DNA of 64,000 nt from Pelotomaculum isophthalicicum JI (GCF_029478095.1 NZ_JAKOAV010000018.1:17296-81295); one strand, 5' to 3'; shown: positions 7,961 through 16,961, counted from the stretch's first letter. Notes: generated by a model not told the origin, from the sequence alone. Program-made: numbers and translations.

Positions 7961-8986
7961 ATGCCCATGAAATACCGCCTTGACGAATTCATTGGCGGAC
8001 GGCCATGGAAGTTTACGTACGATCGACCGGTTATCGGGCTTGATCTTGGATCACGCGCATCAAAAGGCGTGCTGCTCACGGGAAAAGATATATTCGTGAC
8101 GCTTATTGCAACCGGTCTTTACATGCAAGAAACTGCCGATGAACTTATCGAAAAATTACTTGTGCTTGCAAATGTGCAACGAAGTGAAATAGGATTCATC
8201 ACAAGCACCGGCTACGGCCGGATTGCACTTTCTTTTAATGACATTCCTTTTGATGTGGTCACCGAAATATCGTGCCACGCCATGGGAGCTCACGCCTTGT
8301 ATCCCGAGGCCCGCACGATTATTGACATTGGCGGTCAGGACTCCAAGGCGATTAAAGTTGACAGAACAAACGGCATGGTCGTTGAATTTGCTATGAACGA
8401 TAAATGCGCCGCCGGAACCGGTCAATTCCTCGAAAAAGCCGCGGTGCTTCTGGGTATTACACTTGATCAAATGGGAACGTACGCGTTGACTTCCAAGAGC
8501 CCTGCGATCATCAGCAGTCAGTGCGTGGTCTTTGCGGAATCAGAAGTGATTTCGCTCAGGGCAAAAGGCGCGCGAGTCAATGACAGCGAAGCGGTGGCTA
8601 ATATTGCCGCGGGAATTCATTATTCAGCCGCCCGTCGTGTAAGCAATCTCCTCGGTCGCATCGGCACTGAGCCGGAGCTGATATTCACCGGTGGCGTATC
8701 CAACAACCCGGGCATGCGTCATGCGCTCGAAGAGCTTATTGGAAACTCTTTTATTCCAACAACCTTCGATATGATTTATGCTGGCGCTTTGGGGGCGGCA
8801 GTTTATGCAACGCAGCATGCGGCGCGCGGGACGGCTGTTTCCAGCGCTTCCTTTGACAAACAGCACACGGCCACCACGCATATTAATGAATTGATTGAAC
8901 AGGAGCAACGCGCTTTTATTGACAAAACCGATGGACGAAAAAAGGGTCGGCTATTTCTGCGCCTATACACCGCTGGAAGTGCTTAA
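7961..8986 (+). CDS. Acyl-CoA dehydratase activase-like ATPase (second copy)
   Basis: This 341-residue ASKHA-type activase has IGLDLGSRASKG, IIDIGGQDSK, the cluster cysteines in NDKCAAGTG and SSQCVVFAESE, and IFTGGVSNNPG. It is longer than the first activase because of an N-terminal leader before the phosphate loop and a C-terminal tail of about 50 residues that overlaps the next gene. Base use (many gat, cgc and tcg codons) looks different from the sao genes before it, hinting at a separate origin. It should energise the dehydratase-like protein encoded next. Confidence 0.82.
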   Translation: MPMKYRLDEFIGGRPWKFTYDRPVIGLDLGSRASKGVLLTGKDIFVTLIATGLYMQETADELIEKLLVLANVQRSEIGFITSTGYGRIALSFNDIPFDVVTEISCHAMGAHALYPEARTIIDIGGQDSKAIKVDRTNGMVVEFAMNDKCAAGTGQFLEKAAVLLGITLDQMGTYALTSKSPAIISSQCVVFAESEVISLRAKGARVNDSEAVANIAAGIHYSAARRVSNLLGRIGTEPELIFTGGVSNNPGMRHALEELIGNSFIPTTFDMIYAGALGAAVYATQHAARGTAVSSASFDKQHTATTHINELIEQEQRAFIDKTDGRKKGRLFLRLYTAGSA

Positions 8987-10040
8987 CGCCGCAGGTGTGG
9001 GTCACGCGCGACTCCTTAAAGCCGGCGATTCCGAAACCGTTGCTGCAGGCGAACTCTTTACCCAAAGCGTTTTTTGCGATTTCAGCAAAAGCTGTATCGG
9101 CGGTTTTGCGCAAGGTGACCCGTTCTATAGCGCTGTCGACAAGCTTTATAACTTCCACACATGCGCATCTATGAAGCGTGTAACCGAACTGATTGAAGGA
9201 TTTGTTCCTGTCAAGCTGCTCAATTTACCGAAATTACGCGACCTGGAATCATCACGGCTATTCTTTCGCGATGAGATTTTCGAACTAAAGCGCGACCTGT
9301 TTGAACTCATTGGTCACGAAATTTCCGACAGCTATATTCGTGAACAGATCGTGCGCTATAATATTCTCCGTAAACTTATCAAAAACATTTCCGAACTGCG
9401 CAAACGCGACAATCCGCCGATTTCGGGCAAGGATTTTGTCGAACCGGCAAGAGCGTTTTACTACGTTCCGCCCGAAAAGCTTATTGACACGCACGACAAA
9501 ATCTACCGTGCTCTTTCCGCGGTAAGCGGCGCCGGCTCCCGTCCGCTGCGTCTCATGATTAGCGGCAGTATTGCCGCCGACGGCGACCGTCGTCTTCTTG
9601 ACATTCTTGAGGGCGAAATGGGCGCGCGCGTGGTGGTGGAAGATCATTGCGCAGGGTTAAAGCCGTTCTATAATACGGTAAAGGAAACAGGCGATCCACT
9701 TTTGGCATTGGCTGACGGGTATTTAGATCAAGCACCGTGTACCCGTATGAAAACACTTCAAGATAACGTAAACTTTGCCGGTCAACTGGCTCAGGAATAT
9801 CAGGTCGACGGGGTGCTGCATGTATATCTCAAATTCTGTTCGTGCTATGGAATCACCAAAAAGCCGTTTCTCAATCATTTTCAAAGTATCGATATCCCGG
9901 TGCTCGATCTGTCAAGCGACTACTCGGGCAACGATTACGGACAGATCAAAACACGCATCAAGGCATTCATTGAAGTAATCAACGCAAGAAGGAGCAAAAA
10001 GAATGGTTCCAACACAATATGCCGCCGCTGCACGGGGTAA
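8931..10040 (+). CDS. 2-hydroxyacyl-CoA dehydratase subunit-like protein (HgdB type)
   Basis: This protein of about 370 residues is of the HgdB/BcrC family. Cysteines lie in RVGYFCAYTPLE, SVFCDFSKSCIGGF, FHTCASMKR, VEDHCAGLK, QAPCTRMK and LKFCSCYG, and a C-terminal LDLSSDYSGNDYGQIKTR segment matches the family's end motif. I chose the ATG at 8931, which opens on the conserved KRVGYFCAYTPLEVLNAAG; an upstream start at 8895 would add 12 unmatched residues. The gene overlaps the activase by 56 bases and the next gene by 38, so the three form one operon. The substrate is unknown. Confidence 0.8.
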   Translation: MDEKRVGYFCAYTPLEVLNAAGVGHARLLKAGDSETVAAGELFTQSVFCDFSKSCIGGFAQGDPFYSAVDKLYNFHTCASMKRVTELIEGFVPVKLLNLPKLRDLESSRLFFRDEIFELKRDLFELIGHEISDSYIREQIVRYNILRKLIKNISELRKRDNPPISGKDFVEPARAFYYVPPEKLIDTHDKIYRALSAVSGAGSRPLRLMISGSIAADGDRRLLDILEGEMGARVVVEDHCAGLKPFYNTVKETGDPLLALADGYLDQAPCTRMKTLQDNVNFAGQLAQEYQVDGVLHVYLKFCSCYGITKKPFLNHFQSIDIPVLDLSSDYSGNDYGQIKTRIKAFIEVINARRSKKNGSNTICRRCTG

Positions 10041-10946
10041 AACGTCATCGGCTGTCGAGGAGCTTGGAAAACTTAGAGAGTCGTACAACATTGCTAACAT
10101 CGAAAGACTCGTTGTCCAGGGTAAAAAAGCGATCTGGGGTGGTAATTCGTGGGAAACGCCGCTTATTTACGCTTGCGACACTATTCCGGTCGGAATGGGT
10201 GAATTGTGGCGCGAAGAAAGCCGCGCGGCCGAAAGTGTTGGAGAAAATTATTTCCAGATTCCTCCTGAATTCTTGTGGTCGCGTTTCTTGTCAAGGAATT
10301 GGAACGCGTTGTTCTCTGGCTTAATAACGGCAAACCGCTTGACGATGAAAAATTATGGTCTGAGATCAATCGCAAGAATCTCGTTTCTCAAAAAATCCGA
10401 ACTATTCTTGATTTGCGGCTAAAGGCGCCGCTTTATCTATCAAGTATTCCTACCATGCAACTGCTTGTAGGATCCACTCATTATTTTGGACAACCGGAAA
10501 AGTACATCGCCTTGCTTGATCAATTGATCGATGAGTTAACCTTGGCAGCGCGTATACCGGAGGATCGCTTCTTTATTCCGATCGTATTCGCCGGTGGCGG
10601 TAGTGGCATGGGTATTTTACAAGTAATCGAAGAATCGCATGGAGCGGTAGTGGGTTGGGAAGCAGCCGGAACCGGAGATTACCGGCTTGACGTTCCACCA
10701 CTCGAATCAATTGCACATTATCTTCTTGATGCGCAAAGCCACGGAGAGCTCGGTGAAGGGGCAGGCACGTCGGCAACATACAGAAGATTTCGTATGAAAG
10801 AACTTATTAATAAAACCCGTGCAAAGGGCATTATCTCTTTGTCACATTGGAAACCAATGTGCATACGGAACCTCCAACCGAGGAACAGATCATACGTGTT
10901 TGGTCAAAGGCACTCAGCAACACCCGCTGTTACTGCTGCCGCCTGA
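10003..10946 (+). pseudogene. Broken second dehydratase subunit gene (HgdA/HgdB type)
   Basis: The frame opens well, with an AAGGAG site and conserved IYACDTIPVGMGELWREESRAAESVGENYFQIPPEF. Near 10265-10280 the coding frame jumps. Homology resumes in another frame as VAFLVKELERVVLWLNNGKPLDDEKLW and continues to RAKGIISLSHWKP. Compared with family proteins, roughly 100 residues are missing at the jump. Near 10860 the frame is lost again, CAYGTSNRGTDHT appearing in a third frame, and the 3' part runs into the end of hgcB on the other strand. At least two lesions make a working product unlikely. It was the third member of the activase-dehydratase operon. Confidence 0.75.
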
Positions 10947-11216
10947 GCAGTCACAACTGGGTTCAGTTCCTGTCAGCCACCCCTTAATAATCGCTTGTGC
11001 ACAGCCAACACCCGGATTAACTTCTATCGCATTAAACGGACAGTTCTTTGCGCATGCGCCGCATTCCATACACGCATCCTTGTCAACAATTTCGGATCTT
11101 CCATTTTTCAAATCGAACACCTTATGCGGACAGACTTCAATACACATTCCACAACCAGTACATCTATCCGAATTCATCTTAAGTGTAGAAACATTTTTTA
11201 AATAACGATTTTTCAT
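10914..11216 (-). CDS. hgcB: Ferredoxin-like protein HgcB, mercury methylation
   Basis: This 100-residue protein has two [4Fe-4S] motifs, CTGCGMCIEVCP (19-30) and CMECGACAKNCP (49-60), a conserved single cysteine at C72 (PGVGCAQA) and a C-terminal Cys-Cys (SNSGCC, 99-100). That combination is the HgcB signature. HgcB reduces the corrinoid of HgcA and is thought to deliver Hg(II) through its terminal cysteines; both proteins are essential for methylmercury formation. It follows hgcA by ten bases on the same strand. Its 3' end overlaps the decayed dehydratase gene coming from the other side. Confidence 0.92.
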   Translation of the reverse strand: MKNRYLKNVSTLKMNSDRCTGCGMCIEVCPHKVFDLKNGRSEIVDKDACMECGACAKNCPFNAIEVNPGVGCAQAIIKGWLTGTEPSCDCSGGSSNSGCC

Positions 11217-11226
11217 AACTGCCTCC

Positions 11227-12429
11227 TTAAAGCTTTATAAAACCGTTAACCAAAATCAGGATTATCCCAACGCTTAAAGAGATAGTAATTGCAGGAACAG
11301 CCAGCTTCATTTCCTTCAAAACACCTGATAGTGAAGTATACGTAGAGGCGCCGGTAAAATTCATTGCGCAATATGCAGATATTGACGGTAAGATCAATAA
11401 ATACCCCAAAGCCTTTACTAAACTGTATGAAGGTGATTCAGGCCATCCGTTAAGCATATTTACGCCAACCGTCCAGAGAAAACCCAATAGCCATCCCTTC
11501 CATGCAAAAGCTCTGCCTGGAATCCATGGAAGCAGCACAGGAGTTAAAACGCAACCTGTTATTAATGCGCCGACGTAAGCGTAAAAATCAGTGAGTCCGA
11601 AAGGGCCTATGCCAATGAGGTTTAACAAAAATAGTACGCCAAAAATCATTAAGGATATCTTGAAAGTGCCCACTAATTCAATCGGCGTCAAAACCAGCCG
11701 GTCATAAGCGCTAAACTTTACAGTCCGCATTTCACCGGTTGCTTTCATTCCCGAGTTGATGAATGCCTTTATATCCTTTGCTCTCACCGATCCATAGACT
11801 ACTTTAAAGCCAGTTTGCCTTAAAACAACGTGAGCACTTACCCCCGGCGCACCTAATTGCGGCAATATCAGCGTTTTATGCGTGACAACCTGTGATAGCT
11901 TTGTTTTGGCAATACGGCTTACAAGCTCTTCTGTGCCAAATGTGCCTTTTCCCGCGGCACACCAGACATTAATACCCTTGGTATCAAGTACCAGAATCCA
12001 TACCTTGAGGTCTTTCAACTCCTTCCTCAATACATCAAAGGTTAACTTATAGTTGGCGGTTACCAGGACCGGTGAACTATCATCTGGTGATCCAACAGCA
12101 TAGAGTCCCGGATTGATTTTATAGTTCATCCGGTTGACTCCCCATCTGGCCTTCCATGAACCTAACGTATCACTGAAAGATAATAGCGTTGAGACCTGCG
12201 GTACTTTGCCTACCTTCGTCTGGATTTCTCCAACTACCCATTTGTCCTTTAGATCGTACTGCGTAATTGCTCCTGAAGAACAACTATCATTGACTCCGCA
12301 ACAACAGGATGATTTCTGATTGAACGCACGATCTTCAGGGTTTATTTCTATCAATTTACTTAGCAAATCCTTATTATCAGGACTACAACAACTTTTATTT
12401 TCCAGGATTTTCACCTCCACAATAAACAT
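11227..12429 (-). CDS. hgcA: Corrinoid protein HgcA, mercury methyltransferase
   Basis: This protein of about 400 residues has the HgcA layout: a soluble N-terminal corrinoid domain related to the CdhD/AcsC corrinoid subunit, and a C-terminal bundle of about five membrane helices from about residue 250. The diagnostic cap-helix motif NVWCAAGK is at 154-161 and supplies the cobalt-coordinating cysteine C157. HgcA transfers a methyl group to Hg(II). Unusually, the N-terminus is cysteine-rich: C14-C15, C42-C43-C44 and C50. The ATG at 12429 lacks a ribosome site; a GGAGGTG at 12412-12418 inside the frame suggests a later, rare start (for example the CTG at 12405), so the N-terminus is uncertain. 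hgcB follows. Confidence 0.93.
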   Translation of the reverse strand: MFIVEVKILENKSCCSPDNKDLLSKLIEINPEDRAFNQKSSCCCGVNDSCSSGAITQYDLKDKWVVGEIQTKVGKVPQVSTLLSFSDTLGSWKARWGVNRMNYKINPGLYAVGSPDDSSPVLVTANYKLTFDVLRKELKDLKVWILVLDTKGINVWCAAGKGTFGTEELVSRIAKTKLSQVVTHKTLILPQLGAPGVSAHVVLRQTGFKVVYGSVRAKDIKAFINSGMKATGEMRTVKFSAYDRLVLTPIELVGTFKISLMIFGVLFLLNLIGIGPFGLTDFYAYVGALITGCVLTPVLLPWIPGRAFAWKGWLLGFLWTVGVNMLNGWPESPSYSLVKALGYLLILPSISAYCAMNFTGASTYTSLSGVLKEMKLAVPAITISLSVGIILILVNGFIKL

Positions 12430-12453
12430 TCACAGTTTGTAAGCTAATTTTTC

Positions 12454-12482
12454 ATAGTGATCACTATTGAAGCATAGCTATG
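12454..12482 (-). promoter_or_regulatory. Two palindromes in the hgcA leader, candidate operator
   Basis: A perfect 14-base palindrome ATAGTGATCACTAT (12454-12467) and a perfect 10-base palindrome CATAGCTATG (12473-12482) lie between the predicted promoter and hgcA. They could bind a dimeric repressor, for example an ArsR-type protein, but no such regulator is encoded in the window. The rest of the gap up to sbcD shows nothing recognisable. Confidence 0.45.
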
Positions 12483-12506
12483 TCGTCATGTAATTATTCT
12501 TCTATT

Positions 12507-12535
12507 ATTATATACTGCTAAAGAAAGCCGTACAA
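12507..12535 (-). promoter_or_regulatory. Predicted sigma-A promoter of hgcAB
   Basis: On the minus strand TTGTAC (12530-12535) and TATAAT (12507-12512) are separated by exactly 17 bases, a near-consensus vegetative promoter. The predicted transcript starts near 12500, giving a leader of about 70 bases before the hgcA ATG. Confidence 0.7.
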
Positions 12536-12745
12536 TTTCTATCGTTTTCCATTATTGCATTTACTACTGTTCTTCCACTCACCCATAGGAAACATCTTCG
12601 GAATGAAGCTGCCATTTATTTAGGATCCATAGTATCAAATTCTATTTCCCCAAATGGAGGTAATCACGCCCGAAGTATAGAAATTACATATAGTTATTCA
12701 GCATACGGCGATGATTATCTCATAGGGGAATAGAGGGGAATTGAA

Positions 12746-13888
12746 TTGAGAATACTGCACACCGCCGACTGGCATTTGGGACGTATTTTCCACGGCATCC
12801 ACCTGACAGATGATCAGGCTTACGTGCTGGAACAGTTTGTTCAGCTTGCCGGAGACGTCAAACCGGATGTGATTGTTATTGCTGGAGATGTCTACGACCG
12901 CGCCGTGCCGCCCACAGACGCGGTTAAGCTGTTAAACGAGGTGATTTCCCGCATTATTCTAGACTGCAAAATACCGGTGCTGCTGATTGCCGGCAATCAT
13001 GACAGCCCTGAACGGCTTGGATTCGGCACCCGTCTGCTGGCCCGCCAGGGACTTTTTATCAGTGGGCAGCCGGGTGACAACCTTGCCCCAATCATTCTTC
13101 AAGACGCCTACGGACCGGTATACTTCTGCGCGATTCCTTACACGGAGCCCTCTGTTATTAGGGAAGCGCTGGCTGTTCCGGAAGCGGCGGACCACAACAG
13201 TTCCATGCTTTCTTTGCTCAAACATTGTACGGCGTCGATTCCCCGCGGGTCCAGGACTGTCGCCGTAGCCCACGCTTATGTCGCCGGGGGTGAAAGCAGC
13301 GAATCAGAGCGCCCGCTTACCATCGGCGGAACGGGCATGGTTGACGCCTCATGTTTCCAATCCTTCAATTACGTCGCCTTGGGACACCTCCATAAGCCCC
13401 AGAAAACGGGGGACGGAATGTGCTACGCCGGCTCCTTATTGAAATATTCCTTTTCCGAATCCTCACATCAAAAATCAATTAATTTCGTGGAAATGGATGA
13501 GGCTGGTAATATAACTCTGGATAAAATCACCCTTTCACCCCGCCGTGACGTGCGTTGTCTGGAAGGTTACATAAAAGATATACTGGCTGGTCCGAAGAAC
13601 GGCGAAAGCAAAGAAGACTATATTATGGTTACTTTAAAAGATACCGGCGCCATCCTTGACGCGATCGGCAAGCTGCGTGAAGTCTACCCCAACGTTTTGC
13701 ATATAGAGCGCCCTCCCTTGCTTGACGGCGGTGAAATTCACGGACCGCGCGATGACCACCGGCAAATAAGCGACATGGACCTTTTTTCTTCATTCTTCGA
13801 ACAAGTAGCCGGAGTTCCCCTTACCGGCGAGGAAGCCCGGACGTTTGCCGAAACAGTTGACTTATTTTACCCGAAAGAACAAAGGTGA
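12746..13888 (+). CDS. sbcD: Exonuclease subunit SbcD (Mre11-like)
   Basis: This 380-residue calcineurin-type nuclease works with SbcC to open hairpins and process DNA ends. Metal-binding motifs are in order: ILHTADWHLG, VIAGDVYDR, LIAGNHDSPE and the later VAHAYV and GHLHKP. It uses a TTG start at 12746 behind AGGGGAA, the only start that keeps the first metal motif. sbcC follows eight bases after the stop. Length is normal for the family. Confidence 0.93.
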   Translation: MRILHTADWHLGRIFHGIHLTDDQAYVLEQFVQLAGDVKPDVIVIAGDVYDRAVPPTDAVKLLNEVISRIILDCKIPVLLIAGNHDSPERLGFGTRLLARQGLFISGQPGDNLAPIILQDAYGPVYFCAIPYTEPSVIREALAVPEAADHNSSMLSLLKHCTASIPRGSRTVAVAHAYVAGGESSESERPLTIGGTGMVDASCFQSFNYVALGHLHKPQKTGDGMCYAGSLLKYSFSESSHQKSINFVEMDEAGNITLDKITLSPRRDVRCLEGYIKDILAGPKNGESKEDYIMVTLKDTGAILDAIGKLREVYPNVLHIERPPLLDGGEIHGPRDDHRQISDMDLFSSFFEQVAGVPLTGEEARTFAETVDLFYPKEQR

Positions 13889-13895
13889 GTTTTTA

Positions 13896-16800
13896 ATGAA
13901 ACCATTAAAGCTGATTATGAGCGCTTTCGGCCCTTATGTGAGCACTCAGGTGCTGGACTTTACGGAACTCGGTTCCCGTTCTTTCTTCCTGATTCACGGG
14001 CCGACCGGCTCCGGCAAAACCACAATTCTCGACGCCATGTGTTTTGCCCTGTACGGAGACACCAGCGGCGCGGAGCGGGAAGGCAGACAGATGCGCAGCG
14101 ATTACGCGGACTTGTCGGTTATCACCGCGATAACTTTTGATTTCGCCGTCGGTGCTGAAATATACCGGATCAAGCGCAACCCGGAACAAGAACGGCCTAA
14201 AAAGCGCGGTGAAGGAACTACGACCATGCGCGCGGAAGCCACCTTGTGGAGACGGACCGGGCTCGTTGCTGACGCCGAAGAAGGCGCTGTCTTGGAAGAC
14301 GGCTGGAGCAAAGTTACAGAAGCCGTGGAAAAACTGCTTGGGTTTGAAAGCAGCCAGTTTCGCCAGGTGGTTATGCTTCCCCAGAGAGAGTTTCATAAGC
14401 TTCTGACCGCGAATTCCAGTGATCGCCAAGTCATCTTGGAGACTCTTTTCCGCACTGAACATTACCGCCGCATAGAAGAATCCTTAAAACAATCCGCGAA
14501 AGCGCTTCAGAAAAGTTTTGAGGAAACTTCCGAGCAAAAGACGTGGATTTTACAGGAAGCCAAAGCCGACTCGCGGGAAGAACTGAACGAGCGGCGCAAT
14601 TTACACCTGGTCCAGTTGGGAGAAGCGGCGAAGAAGGTTCAGGAAAGCCAAAAAACAGCAGCCGCGAACCGGGAGCGGTTGAACGCCGGCAGGCAGGCGC
14701 GGGAAAAGCTGACCGAAAAAAAGCAGGCTGAAATCGCCGTGGCGGCTCTGGAGGCAAGAGCGCAGGCAATTGAAGACCGAAGGGCTGTATTGGCCAAAGC
14801 CCGCCAGGCGGCAAGCCTGACGGACGTGGAAAAAACCATGAAGGCCCGGCGGGAGGAAGCAATTGAAGCAGCCAAGTCTCACCAGAAAAAGATCCAAAGC
14901 GAAGAGGAATTGTTTACTGCGAAAGAAAGCGCCGGGAAGAGACTGAAAGAAGAAATGGATAAAGAACCGGAACGTGAAGCAGCCGGCCGCGAATTAGCCT
15001 GGCTGGAAGAACTGTCCGGAAAAGTTGCCGCCCTGGACCAAGCCCGCAAAAAAGTCATCGTTAACCGGCAAGAACTGCAACTGGCGGAAGCTAATCAAAG
15101 CCAGGCTCTGTCATCTCTGAACGCTATTAAGGCATCCATAGAAGGAAAATCCAAGTCGTTATTAACGGCTTCCAATCAGGCCGCCCAAGCCGCCGCACTG
15201 GAAACAGCTTACAGGGTGTCTGAACAAATCAGCCAAAAAGGGCTTGCTCTCGCAGGTCTGCGTAAGGACCTTTCAAACATCATGAAAGAAATTGACGCAG
15301 CCGGCAAAGAACTGACGCGCGCGGAAAATAAATTCACGTCGGCAAAACAAGAACTCGCTCGGCTGCAAGAGGACTGGAACAGCGGGCAGGCCGCCATACT
15401 CGCCGGCAGATTAACCACAGGCACGCCCTGCCCTGTCTGCGGATCGCTTGATCACCCGGCTCCCGCCCGCAGTGAGGCGGCGCTGCCCTCGGAAAAAGTG
15501 ATCAAGGAAAAACAGCAAGCTATCGCGTCATTTGAAACTTTACGCGACAAAGTGAAGGATAAACTGAGCAATATTATAGCCAGGCAGGCTGCCGTAACCG
15601 GAAAGATTGAGGAATTGGAAAAGGAACTAGGTGAAAAAGCCGGAGTCAGTCCGGCCGTCCTCCGCGCATACGCCGATAATGCCAGGGAACTGTGGCAAAA
15701 CGCGCTGCAGGCCATGAAAATTTCTACGTTCATCAGCAAAGAACTGGATGAGCTAAAACAAAAGGAAATTTTAGCCGGTGAACAGCTCGAATCAGCCGGC
15801 AAATCTTATCAAGAGGCTAAAATAGCGCTTGAATCCGGGCTGGCAGTGGTGCGGGACAGGGAATCATCCATTCCTGAAGACCTCCGCGCTCCCGCGTCTT
15901 TGCTTCAGGCACAGACGGCAGCCAGGAAGAGGCGGGAGCAACTCGTGACCGCCTTTGATTCGGCCAGAAAAATAGCGGAAGAAGCCAATCAGGCGCTGGC
16001 CAAGGCCGAGACTGCCGTGGCGGAAGCCTTCGCGGCGCGGCTGGCGGCGGACAAACGCGCTGCGGACGCTGAGAAAGCCTTCCAGGAAAGATTGAAGGCG
16101 GCAGGCTTTGCAGCATTAAATGACTATGAGAACGCGAAAAAGACACAGGTGTGGATTCAAACGGCGGAGCAAGAAATCAAAGAATATGACGAAAACCGGC
16201 GCGCCGCCGGGGATCGCCTGGAACGCGCCGTTCAGGCGGCGGAAGGCCTGAGTGAGCCCGATCTGGATAAATTGACGGTATCCTTGGCGGAAGCGGAAAA
16301 TGAGTGGAAACAGGTACTGGCCCTGGAGACACAACTCCAGTCGCAAACAAGCCGGGAGGCCGAATGGCTGAAGAAGATTGATGCAGCCGATAGCGCTTTA
16401 AAGGAGTTGGAAAACCGTTACGCAATCCTGGGACGCCTGTCTGATGTGGCAAACGGCAAAAACCGGTATGGCTTGACCTTTGAGCGGTTCGTTCTGGGAG
16501 CGTTGTTAGACGACGTAACGATCGCCGCTACAGCGCGGTTAAAGTTAATGAGCCGCGGCCGTTACCACCTCCAACGCACCCTGGACCGGACCCGTAGAAA
16601 CACGGCCGGCGGCCTGGAACTTGAGGTTTTTGACACATACACCGGCGTGGCCCGCAGTGTTTCGACCCTGTCCGGCGGGGAAACTTTCCTGGCTTCCCTC
16701 TCCCTCGCCCTTGGGTTGGCCGATGTGGTGCAGTCCTACGCTGGCGGCATTCACCTGGACACTATTCTGGTGGACGAAGGCTTCGGCACTTTGGACCCGG

Positions 16801-16961
16801 AATCCCTGGACTTTGCCCTGCGGGCTTTAATCGACTTACAGAAAACTGGCCGTCTCGTGGGAATTATTTCTCATGTGCCTGAACTCAAAGAACGGATCGA
16901 CGCCAGGTTGGAGATCCGGCCAACTGACAGGGGAAGCGTCGCTTGCTTTAAATTGTCGTAG
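13896..16961 (+). CDS. sbcC: Exonuclease subunit SbcC (Rad50-like ATPase)
   Basis: This 1021-residue SMC-type ATPase has Walker A HGPTGSGKTT at about 34-43, two long coiled-coil arms, and the zinc-hook CPVCG near residue 512, which dimerises two molecules. The C-terminal ABC signature is STLSGGETF, followed by Walker B DTILVDEGFGTLD near 956. The ATG at 13896 (MKPLKLIMSAFGPY) sits behind AAAGGTGAG; a longer open frame begins inside sbcD and is not needed. It forms the SbcCD complex with the gene upstream. Confidence 0.93.
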   Translation: MKPLKLIMSAFGPYVSTQVLDFTELGSRSFFLIHGPTGSGKTTILDAMCFALYGDTSGAEREGRQMRSDYADLSVITAITFDFAVGAEIYRIKRNPEQERPKKRGEGTTTMRAEATLWRRTGLVADAEEGAVLEDGWSKVTEAVEKLLGFESSQFRQVVMLPQREFHKLLTANSSDRQVILETLFRTEHYRRIEESLKQSAKALQKSFEETSEQKTWILQEAKADSREELNERRNLHLVQLGEAAKKVQESQKTAAANRERLNAGRQAREKLTEKKQAEIAVAALEARAQAIEDRRAVLAKARQAASLTDVEKTMKARREEAIEAAKSHQKKIQSEEELFTAKESAGKRLKEEMDKEPEREAAGRELAWLEELSGKVAALDQARKKVIVNRQELQLAEANQSQALSSLNAIKASIEGKSKSLLTASNQAAQAAALETAYRVSEQISQKGLALAGLRKDLSNIMKEIDAAGKELTRAENKFTSAKQELARLQEDWNSGQAAILAGRLTTGTPCPVCGSLDHPAPARSEAALPSEKVIKEKQQAIASFETLRDKVKDKLSNIIARQAAVTGKIEELEKELGEKAGVSPAVLRAYADNARELWQNALQAMKISTFISKELDELKQKEILAGEQLESAGKSYQEAKIALESGLAVVRDRESSIPEDLRAPASLLQAQTAARKRREQLVTAFDSARKIAEEANQALAKAETAVAEAFAARLAADKRAADAEKAFQERLKAAGFAALNDYENAKKTQVWIQTAEQEIKEYDENRRAAGDRLERAVQAAEGLSEPDLDKLTVSLAEAENEWKQVLALETQLQSQTSREAEWLKKIDAADSALKELENRYAILGRLSDVANGKNRYGLTFERFVLGALLDDVTIAATARLKLMSRGRYHLQRTLDRTRRNTAGGLELEVFDTYTGVARSVSTLSGGETFLASLSLALGLADVVQSYAGGIHLDTILVDEGFGTLDPESLDFALRALIDLQKTGRLVGIISHVPELKERIDARLEIRPTDRGSVACFKLS

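Noticed and set aside
11227..12429. hgcA as the corrinoid subunit of acetyl-CoA synthase (CdhD/AcsC)
   Set aside because: The protein has the NVWCAAGK cap-helix motif and C-terminal membrane helices and is paired with HgcB, all specific to HgcA.
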